Of a DNA stretch of 21,881 bases, positions 16,072 through 21,881 are shown piece after piece. The stretch's first letter is position 1. Every line of letters starts with the position of its first letter. The translations under genes were made by a program, and so were the position numbers. The DNA comes from Dehalococcoidia bacterium (lineage in GTDB: Bacteria; Chloroflexota; Dehalococcoidia; Lucifugimonadales; UBA3495), in NCBI GenBank assembly GCA_022823105.1, contig JAJDXU010000380.1, forward strand, positions 1 through 21,881. Reading direction: 5' to 3'. The notes under the pieces are model-generated. The model was not told where the DNA came from. It made no database searches and was given only the letters and a program-made list of their open reading frames with translations.

Positions 16072-17624
16072 GACGTCCCTCCATTTGGCTGGCCGGAGTT
16101 CTGAGCGGCGTCTCCGGTGAAATAATCCACGAGCGCACCGGCCAACCCTTCGACGTTGTGCTCGGTGGCGATAATGTCGACCTTCAAGCCGAGTTCCGTT
16201 GCGGTGGCGGCGGTGATCGGCCCGATGCAAGCCGTGAGACAGTTATCGAGTAAGCGGCGGTCGTTTCCCAATATGTCCAGCAGGTTGCGGACGGTCGAGG
16301 AACTGGTGAACGTTACCACATCTATTCCATTCCGGAACGCTTCGGTGGCGCGTTCCTCTATTCCGGTGGGTCTGCGGTTATTGTACGCGGCGACCCTGTG
16401 AACGTCGGCACCCAAACCGGCCAGGCCGGATGCCAAGGCGTCGCGCCCGATGGCGGAACCCGGGAGCAGGACGCTCTTGCCGCCCCATTCCAGCCCGGAG
16501 AGTTCGGCGATCACTTCCTCGGAGACCGAACGCTGCGGGACAAAATCCGGCTCTATGCCCCGTTCCCGGAGCGCCCGGCCGGTTGCAGGGCCAATGGATC
16601 CCACGGTGGCGCCGGCGAAATAACGAGCGTCCATACCCAGTGAGCGCAGGCGTTGCCAAACGTATTCCACGGAGTTGACGCTGGCGAATATCACCCAGCG
16701 ATCGGGCGCGCCGGAGGTTTCCCTGAGGGTTCGATCGAGTTCGGCGTAGTCGTCGAGCGGGCCGATTTCGATAGAAGGAAGTTCCACGGGTTGGGCCCCG
16801 AGGCCGGTCAGGAGTTCGATCAGCCGCGATGCCTGGGTGCGAGAGCGGGTCACGAGCACACGCTTGCCCCACAACGGCCGGCGGTCGAACCATCGGATCT
16901 CGTCGCGGAGGCCGGCGACCTCACCGATCACCACGATTACGGGAGCGGTTATGCCGGACTGTTTGCCGAGGTCCACGATGTTGGAAAGCTGGCCAGTGAC
17001 CGTGCGCTGACGGGCCCACGTGCCCCATTGGACCAGCGCAACCGGAGTGGTCGCGGGCATGCCGTTTTCGCGCAATGTCTGGACGATGCCGGGCAGGGTG
17101 GCCCAGCCCATCAAGGTGACCAGCGTGCCGCCGGTTTTGGCCAAGGCGGCCCAGTCGGTGCTGGTCCGGCCCTTGGTGGGATCCTCGCTGCCGGTGACGA
17201 TGGTTACGGAGGTGGACACGCCGCGATGGGTGACCGGGATGCCGGCGTAGGCAGGAGCGGCGACGGCGGAGGTCACGCCGGGTACGACCTCGAATGGTAC
17301 GGCGGCAGCCGCCAACGCCTGAGCTTCCTCGCCGCCCCGACCGAACACGAAGGGATCGCCGCCCTTCAGCCTGACTACGGCTTTGCCGGCCTGGGCCTCG
17401 GCGACCAGCAGGTCGTTGATTTCAGATTGGCGCAACGCCTGACGTCCGCGTTCCTTGCCGACGAAAACCGTTTCGGCGTTTGGAGCCAGCGCCAGCAACG
17501 ACGGGTCCAGCAGACGGTCATAGACGACGAGGTCGGCTGTGGCCAACAAGCGTTCGCCCCGGCGCGTGAGCAGGCCGGGGTCCCCAGGGCCGGCGCCGAC
17601 CAGATAGACGGTTCCCGTAATCAT
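16065..17624 (-). CDS. cobA/hemD: Fused uroporphyrinogen III C-methyltransferase / uroporphyrinogen III synthase
   Basis: This is a bifunctional 519-residue protein. The first 240 or so residues are SUMT (CobA): VYLVGAGPGDPGLLT at the SAM site, VVYDRLL, KGGDPFVFGRGGEEA and VTHRGVSTSVTIVTGSE. This half methylates uroporphyrinogen III twice to precorrin-2. The rest is uroporphyrinogen III synthase (HemD), from GKRVLVTRSRTQASRL to VDVVTFTSSSTVRNLLDIL near the C-terminus, which cyclises hydroxymethylbilane with ring D inversion. The fusion couples formation of uroporphyrinogen III to its use for siroheme. Its start overlaps the hemC stop as ATGA (17621-17624). Such cobA-hemD fusions are known in Firmicutes, Chloroflexota and others. 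Confidence 0.94.
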   Translation of the reverse strand: MITGTVYLVGAGPGDPGLLTRRGERLLATADLVVYDRLLDPSLLALAPNAETVFVGKERGRQALRQSEINDLLVAEAQAGKAVVRLKGGDPFVFGRGGEEAQALAAAAVPFEVVPGVTSAVAAPAYAGIPVTHRGVSTSVTIVTGSEDPTKGRTSTDWAALAKTGGTLVTLMGWATLPGIVQTLRENGMPATTPVALVQWGTWARQRTVTGQLSNIVDLGKQSGITAPVIVVIGEVAGLRDEIRWFDRRPLWGKRVLVTRSRTQASRLIELLTGLGAQPVELPSIEIGPLDDYAELDRTLRETSGAPDRWVIFASVNSVEYVWQRLRSLGMDARYFAGATVGSIGPATGRALRERGIEPDFVPQRSVSEEVIAELSGLEWGGKSVLLPGSAIGRDALASGLAGLGADVHRVAAYNNRRPTGIEERATEAFRNGIDVVTFTSSSTVRNLLDILGNDRRLLDNCLTACIGPITAATATELGLKVDIIATEHNVEGLAGALVDYFTGDAAQNSGQPNGGTSC

Positions 17625-18571
17625 GATGGCATTCGCCAGCCGGTCAGCAGGGCGGCTGCGCCCTGGTCGCGTAACGATTCCCAGGCGGCCCGGGCGGCGT
17701 CGGCAGGAGACTGGATCGGCCCTTGGGCGGTGGCGCGGAAGGACCGCGAACCGTCCGGAGCGCCGATGAATGCGTTGAGGAGGAGGCTGTCGGACGACCC
17801 ATTGACGCTGGCGTAGGCCCCGACCGGCACCTGGCAGCCTCCGCCCAACTCCTCAAGGAATGCCCTTTCGGCGCTCACCGCGGCGTTGGTGATGTCATGA
17901 TCGATGCTGGACATGATCTCGGACAGCCAGGAATCGTCGGCGCGGATTTCCACGGCCATCGCGCCCTGTCCGGGCGGCGGGACGAAGTCCTGGGGGGCCA
18001 GGTATTCCGTGATGACGGATCCCAGGCCCATGCGGATCAGGCCGGCGGCGGCCAGGATGGTGCCGTCACATTCCTCCCCGGCCGCTTTCCGAAGGCGGGT
18101 GTCCACGTTGCCACGGATTGGTACTATCGCGAGATCGGGGCGTTTTTCAGCGATTTGGGCGGCCCGGCGCGGGCTGCTAGTTCCGACGCGCGTCCCGGGA
18201 GGAAGCTCGTCCAAAACAGTCCCGAGATGAGACACGAGGACGTCGCGAGGATCGGCGCGTTCAAGGACGGCGCCGATTGTCATTCCGTCGGGCAGGACGG
18301 TGGGCATGTCCTTGAGGCTGTGGACCGCCATGTCGATGTCGCCGATTTCCAGGCGGCGTTCTATCTCCTTGACGAACACGCCCAAGCCCATGCCGGCCAA
18401 GGGAGCGGCCTGGTTGGCATCGCCCTGGGTGGTGACGGTTACGATCTCGAACTGCAAGCCGGGGTGCGCTTCCCGCAAGGCGGCCAGGGTGAGATCGGTC
18501 TGGATCAGCGCAAGCCGGCTGCCGCGGGTGCCCACCCGCACAACGGGCCGGGCGTCTTCAGCGACGGCCAC
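17621..18571 (-). CDS. hemC: Hydroxymethylbilane synthase (porphobilinogen deaminase)
   Basis: The enzyme polymerises four porphobilinogens into hydroxymethylbilane. From the GTG at 18571 the protein has 316 residues, the usual size. RVGTRGSRLALIQT opens the first domain. The dipyrromethane cofactor attaches to Cys246 in ELGGGCQVPVGAY, and VHSLKDMPT holds conserved substrate-binding residues. The GTG overlaps the hemA end by 14 bases. An in-frame ATG at 18646 would overlap hemA by 89 bases and add 25 residues absent from the family, so it was not chosen. Translation is probably coupled to hemA and, through ATGA, to cobA/hemD. Confidence 0.94.
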   Translation of the reverse strand: MAVAEDARPVVRVGTRGSRLALIQTDLTLAALREAHPGLQFEIVTVTTQGDANQAAPLAGMGLGVFVKEIERRLEIGDIDMAVHSLKDMPTVLPDGMTIGAVLERADPRDVLVSHLGTVLDELPPGTRVGTSSPRRAAQIAEKRPDLAIVPIRGNVDTRLRKAAGEECDGTILAAAGLIRMGLGSVITEYLAPQDFVPPPGQGAMAVEIRADDSWLSEIMSSIDHDITNAAVSAERAFLEELGGGCQVPVGAYASVNGSSDSLLLNAFIGAPDGSRSFRATAQGPIQSPADAARAAWESLRDQGAAALLTGWRMPS

Positions 18572-19832
18572 GGCGTTTCCCGCGAGCAGGCTCGTCTCCG
18601 AACATACGGAGCGCGGCCGGAAGGATGGATGCGCCGTCGGAGGCACGCAACTCGACGGTGGGTTGATGGAGCAATTTCTTTACGAGGGCGTTGGTCATGG
18701 CATCCAGGCGGTCGGCAATCTCGCCGTCAGGTTCAGCGCCAAGCAATTTCAGAGTGCGGGCCACTTCCTGTCGCCGCAGGGCTTCGGCTCGCCGACGCAT
18801 GGAGACGGCGAGTTCCATGGTGTCGGAGGAGTTCCACCATTCAACGAACCGCTCCAGTTCGGCATCGACGACATGGGTCGCGCGCAGAATTTCGCCTTCC
18901 ATGACATCGAGGTTGATCTCCGCGGCCTGACCCAAGGCGTCGATATCGAAGAGCCGGACATGATCCAGGTCGGCGACGTCGGGGTTGATGTCCCTGGGCA
19001 CGGCAATGTCGATCATCAGGATGGGCTCGGCGCGGCCGCGTCGGGCGGCAGTCAACATGGAGGCGTCCACGACGTATCCGGGGGACCCGGTGCTGCTGAT
19101 CACCAGGTCCGCTGCGGCCAGTGCGTTGGGCAGGTCTTCGAAAGGCGCGGCGACACCGCCGAGGTCCTGCGCCAATTCTTCGGCGCGCCAATGGGTGCGG
19201 TTGGTCACCGTAATTTGGCGGACTCCGGCGTCGGCCAAGGCTCGGGCGACCATGCGTCCGGCGTCTCCGGCGCCGATGACGAGGGCGCGGCGGTCGTCCA
19301 GGAGGTCGAACATGCCGCGGGCCAACTGAACGGCGGCGCGACTGACGGACCGGGAATGCTGGCCAATGCCGGTTTCCCGATGCACACGACGGCCGGCTCG
19401 CAAGGCGGAGTGAAACACGCGGGTGAGCGGGCTGCCGGTGTACCCGCCTTCGCTGGCGGCGCTGAATGCGGCGCGGACCTGGCCGAGGATCTGGCGCTCG
19501 CCGACGATCATGGATTCGAGGCCGCCGGCTACGCGGAACAGGTGGGAGACACAGGCGGTTTCCCAGAGTTGGTAGACGTGGCGCTCAAGTTCGGGGCCGG
19601 GCACGCCGGAGTACCCGATCATGAAGTCGCCGACGCGGCCCACCAATCCGATGTCATCCGGGTCGTAGACGTAGATCTCGGTGCGGTTGCAGGTGGAGAG
19701 GATCGCCGACTGGGGCACGTATTCGGAGAGCTGACTGAGGGCACCGGGCAGCTGATCGCGCTCGACGCTGAGACGCTCGCGGAGGTCCAGCGGAGCGGTA
19801 CGGTGGTCAAGGCCGAGGACGAGCAGGCTCAA
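18558..19832 (-). CDS. hemA: Glutamyl-tRNA reductase
   Basis: The enzyme reduces glutamyl-tRNA(Glu) to glutamate-1-semialdehyde with NADPH, the first committed step of tetrapyrrole synthesis. From the TTG at 19832 the protein has 424 residues. It begins LSLLVLGLDHRTAPLDLRE, the classic family N-terminus. The nucleophilic cysteine is Cys48 in STCNRTEIYVY. The NADPH site is VIGAGDAGRMVARAL and the dimerisation helices fill the C-terminus. The TTG overlaps the upstream stop as TTGA. A longer frame from 19907 would add 25 residues that are a shadow of the preceding gene. Regulation is likely at this step, but no specific signal is visible. Confidence 0.95.
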   Translation of the reverse strand: MSLLVLGLDHRTAPLDLRERLSVERDQLPGALSQLSEYVPQSAILSTCNRTEIYVYDPDDIGLVGRVGDFMIGYSGVPGPELERHVYQLWETACVSHLFRVAGGLESMIVGERQILGQVRAAFSAASEGGYTGSPLTRVFHSALRAGRRVHRETGIGQHSRSVSRAAVQLARGMFDLLDDRRALVIGAGDAGRMVARALADAGVRQITVTNRTHWRAEELAQDLGGVAAPFEDLPNALAAADLVISSTGSPGYVVDASMLTAARRGRAEPILMIDIAVPRDINPDVADLDHVRLFDIDALGQAAEINLDVMEGEILRATHVVDAELERFVEWWNSSDTMELAVSMRRRAEALRRQEVARTLKLLGAEPDGEIADRLDAMTNALVKKLLHQPTVELRASDGASILPAALRMFGDEPARGKRRGRR

Positions 19833-20548
19833 TTGACGGCCTCCGCCGCGCGCAAAGCGGCCCGCTTGGCGCAACCCCCGGCCCGGCACGTGGTCAAGTC
19901 GGCGCACATTTCGGGGATCGTATCGTCCTGCAATTGGGACAGGATGACATCGACGGCCTGATCCTCATCGCCGGCCTGAACCATTTGCAGCAGGTCCTCG
20001 GTGATGACGCATTGCCACCGGGTGGGGTCGATGACGGTGCGTTTTTCCTTGATGACGCGCCGGGCGCGACCCAAGGCGCCGGCCAGGTCGGCCCACTTCA
20101 GGGCGGGCGCGTCGGCCAGGGTCTCGCGAAGTTTCCTGGCCAGGGCCGGGCTGGCGCCGCCAGTGGAGACGGCGAGGGTGATGGGGTCTCGGCGTACTAT
20201 GGACGGGGCGATGAAAGTACACTGGTCCGGGTCGTCGACGACATTGAGGAGGACGCCGCGTTGCTCGGCTTCCTCGTAGATCTGGCGGTTGACGTGCCAG
20301 ACGTTGGTGGCGGCGACGGCGATGAACGCGCCGTCCAGGTCGCCGTCCCGGTATGCGCGCTGCTTGAATGTTATGTCGCCCCGTTCGGCGGCCCGCATGA
20401 TGCCGGTGGTGGCCTGGGGACTGATGACGGTGATTTTCGCGCCCGCGTCGCGCAGCGCAGCAATCTTGCCCTGGGCGATGGTCCCACCGCCGAGGATGAC
20501 GCAGCGCTTACCGGCGAGATTGAGGTAAACGGGGTAGTATTCAGGCAT
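19829..20548 (-). CDS. Precorrin-2 dehydrogenase / sirohydrochlorin ferrochelatase-like (CysG N-terminal, Met8/SirC family)
   Basis: The 239-residue protein oxidises precorrin-2 to sirohydrochlorin with NAD+ and may insert iron to make siroheme. The NAD-binding motif LGGGTIAQGK is at 19-28. The catalytic Asp of CysG/Met8p corresponds to Asp105/106 in VVDDPDQCTFIAPS. SGLP-like helical segments follow (STGGASPALARKLRETL). It lacks a methyltransferase domain, which is supplied by the cobA/hemD fusion. The C-terminus is unusual: a basic tail with three cysteines spaced C-x5-C-x4-C (CADLTTCRAGGC). The ATG lies 2 bases after the ahbAB stop, and the stop overlaps the hemA TTG. Confidence 0.85.
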   Translation of the reverse strand: MPEYYPVYLNLAGKRCVILGGGTIAQGKIAALRDAGAKITVISPQATTGIMRAAERGDITFKQRAYRDGDLDGAFIAVAATNVWHVNRQIYEEAEQRGVLLNVVDDPDQCTFIAPSIVRRDPITLAVSTGGASPALARKLRETLADAPALKWADLAGALGRARRVIKEKRTVIDPTRWQCVITEDLLQMVQAGDEDQAVDVILSQLQDDTIPEMCADLTTCRAGGCAKRAALRAAEAVN

Positions 20549-20550
20549 GG

Positions 20551-21630
20551 CTAGACGAGGGCCTCCGCCATAGCTTCGGCTTCTTCCGCCGTATCCCAGA
20601 ACCGCTCGTAGCCCTCGACGAAGTAGCGAACGCGGGTCTTCTTGTACTCGCGGGTGCTGTAGAGGAGGAGGTTGTCGGTGATGCCGGTGGCCTGGGCGAT
20701 GTCGCGGCCGATCTCCTCACATTCGTCGCGGGTGGGAGCGTGGACCATGGTGAAGTGGCTGTACTGCCAATCGGGGAAAGTGGGCCGTTCGTAACAGTGG
20801 GTCACGGCCGAATTCTCGGCCATGATCATGCCGACTTCCTCGGAGCGCTCCGGCGGCACCTTCCAGACGATCATGGCATTGGCGCGGAACCCGGAGCGGC
20901 GGTGGTAGAGGACGGCGCTGTAGCGGCGCATGAGCTTGCGCTCCTGGTACACGGCCAGTTGGTCGAACAGTTCCTGGGTAGTGAGGCCCAACCGCTCGGC
21001 CATGGGGTCGAATGGTCGGGAGACGAGCGGCAGGTCCTCCTGGGCCTCACGAATCACCTGCTTGTCCCACTCGGTGATTTCCTGGGCCTGGTTCCAGTCG
21101 GCGGCGGGGGTGCGGGACTGGCCGATGCCATCGGGGTTGTAGTTGTAGGCGTCGCTGCGGCGCTTGACCATGTCGAAGTTGACGCCGATCTTGAAGAACC
21201 GGATGGTGGGCATGATGCGGAATTCGATGGCGCGGGTCTTCTGGGCCATCCACTCGACGGTTTCCTGGAGGTCGCCGTCCGGCGGGACGGCGAGGGTGAA
21301 CCAGAGGTTGTAGTAGGAGCCCTCGCGGGCGTAGTTGTGGCTGACGCCCGGGTGGCGGTTGATGAAGATCGCGCCGTCGTGCAGATCGCCATCGCCGTAG
21401 GCGAACGCGACCAGGGTGGTCTTGTAGCCCAGCCGACGGGTGTCGAAGATCGCGCTGATCTGACGGACCACGTTCTGCCGTTTCAACTCGGCGAGGCGGG
21501 CAAGCAGGTCATCTTCGGCGATGCCCAGATCCTCGGCGATAGCTCGGTATGGCTCCTCAACGACCGGGAAATTACTCTGGATGACGTTCAGGATTTTGCG
21601 GTCGGTGATGTCCATGGTTTCGGTAGTCAT
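20551..21630 (-). CDS. ahbAB: Fused siroheme decarboxylase AhbA-AhbB (NirDL-like)
   Basis: The 359-residue protein consists of two homologous Lrp/AsnC-like halves. Each has an N-terminal winged helix (about 7-65 and 200-255) and a RAM-like alpha/beta domain. The first half carries PGVSHNYAREGSYYNLWFT (94-112). The second carries AVTHCYERPTFPDWQYSHF. These are signatures of siroheme decarboxylase subunits rather than amino-acid-responsive regulators. AhbA and AhbB together remove two acetate carboxyls from siroheme to give 12,18-didecarboxysiroheme, the first step of the siroheme-dependent heme pathway; NirDL does the equivalent step in heme d1 synthesis. The position directly before the siroheme genes supports this. 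The ATG overlaps the upstream stop as ATGA. The downstream radical-SAM enzymes AhbC and AhbD are not in the window, so the choice between heme b and heme d1 is inferred. Confidence 0.85.
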   Translation of the reverse strand: MTTETMDITDRKILNVIQSNFPVVEEPYRAIAEDLGIAEDDLLARLAELKRQNVVRQISAIFDTRRLGYKTTLVAFAYGDGDLHDGAIFINRHPGVSHNYAREGSYYNLWFTLAVPPDGDLQETVEWMAQKTRAIEFRIMPTIRFFKIGVNFDMVKRRSDAYNYNPDGIGQSRTPAADWNQAQEITEWDKQVIREAQEDLPLVSRPFDPMAERLGLTTQELFDQLAVYQERKLMRRYSAVLYHRRSGFRANAMIVWKVPPERSEEVGMIMAENSAVTHCYERPTFPDWQYSHFTMVHAPTRDECEEIGRDIAQATGITDNLLLYSTREYKKTRVRYFVEGYERFWDTAEEAEAMAEALV

Positions 21631-21881
21631 CGGTTTTCCCCTACGGTGGCCGTGGTTTGCGCCGGTGGGCCGGCGTTTTGGTTGATCAGGGTCAGGCGGG
21701 TGTTGTATGCGTCCACGAGCCCGAGGAGCACCTGGTCGGAGATTTCGACGACCTGCTGCAACTGGTCGGGCTGGACGGACTCCACCACCGCCTGGCGGAA
21801 AAACAGGAATGCCTGGACGCTGTTGGTCAGGGGCACGCCGCGGGCGGCCATTTCCGAACCATATTCGTGGCCGAGCATGTG
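21627..21881 (-). CDS. C-terminal part of an unidentified helical, possibly regulatory, protein (cut by window edge)
   Basis: The frame enters from the right edge, and the last 84 residues are visible. The sequence is helical: LGHEYGSEMAARGVPLTNSV, then AFLFFRQAVVESV, then VVEISDQVLLGLVDAYN, ending in a polar tail. The pattern resembles the helical N-terminal domain of RsbRD-type co-antagonists and related sensory proteins, but this is a weak resemblance. The stop overlaps the ahbAB start by 4 bases, so the gene belongs to the heme operon and could sense or regulate tetrapyrrole status. The real start lies outside the window. Confidence 0.5.
   Translation of the reverse strand, partial: HMLGHEYGSEMAARGVPLTNSVQAFLFFRQAVVESVQPDQLQQVVEISDQVLLGLVDAYNTRLTLINQNAGPPAQTTATVGENR

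Noticed and set aside
16653..17816. 387-codon + strand frame opposite cobA/hemD
   Set aside because: Antisense shadow of a well-supported bifunctional gene.
18300..19961. Long open + strand frame (over 550 codons) opposite hemC, hemA and the start of the chelatase gene
   Set aside because: It lies antisense to three genes with clear catalytic motifs. Its translation is Gly/Ala/Val/Asp-rich without domain patterns. Long antisense frames are expected in GC-rich coding DNA.
20551..21630. Lrp/AsnC-type transcription regulator
   Set aside because: Both halves have the winged-helix look, but HNYAR/NLWFT and HCYERP motifs and the siroheme gene context fit siroheme decarboxylase better.

Overview
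The window is a piece of a GC-rich bacterial chromosome with densely packed genes. It uses GTG and TTG starts freely, has many 4-nt start/stop overlaps, and shows no plasmid, phage or transposon gene. Gene content and order fit a Chloroflexota-type bacterium (Dehalococcoidia/SAR202-like): a heme/siroheme operon with a fused AhbA-AhbB siroheme decarboxylase, a nickel superoxide dismutase, and a cluster of acyl-CoA metabolism genes. The taxonomic guess is inference; there is no rRNA or tRNA to anchor it.

Left part (1-3370, + strand): about 500 bases without a convincing gene, ending in a good extended -10 promoter and a leader hairpin. These precede a ThDP-dependent enzyme of the acetolactate synthase/benzoylformate decarboxylase superfamily. 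Next come a six-repeat TPR protein, itself preceded by a strong hairpin, and a small dimeric alpha/beta-barrel protein.

Middle part (3459-10891): two divergent transcription units separated by 111 bases (8050-8160). Leftward: a divergent crotonase, a PHP-domain phosphoesterase-like protein, a canonical enoyl-CoA hydratase, an AMP-forming acyl-CoA ligase and a ketopantoate-reductase-like oxidoreductase. Rightward: a family I CoA-transferase locus duplicated in tandem. Its first beta domain has lost the catalytic glutamate and is fused to the second alpha domain, giving the order alpha, beta*-alpha, beta. Together they look like a catabolic cluster for an organic acid activated to its CoA ester; the substrate is not evident.

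sodN (11002-11472) follows on the + strand. It has its own candidate promoter, a dyad at the predicted transcription start, a leader hairpin followed by a T-run, and a clear intrinsic terminator at its end.

Right part (11527-21881, - strand): a tightly coupled operon read right to left: [end of an unidentified helical/regulatory protein] - ahbAB - precorrin-2 dehydrogenase/chelatase - hemA - hemC - cobA/hemD fusion - hemB - hemL - recQ. It encodes the C5 route from glutamyl-tRNA to uroporphyrinogen III, then methylation, oxidation and iron insertion towards siroheme, and the first decarboxylation of the siroheme-dependent (Ahb) heme pathway. hemE, hemF/N, hemG/Y and hemH are not in the window, nor are ahbC and ahbD.

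No tRNA, rRNA, CRISPR array, insertion sequence or attachment site was recognised.
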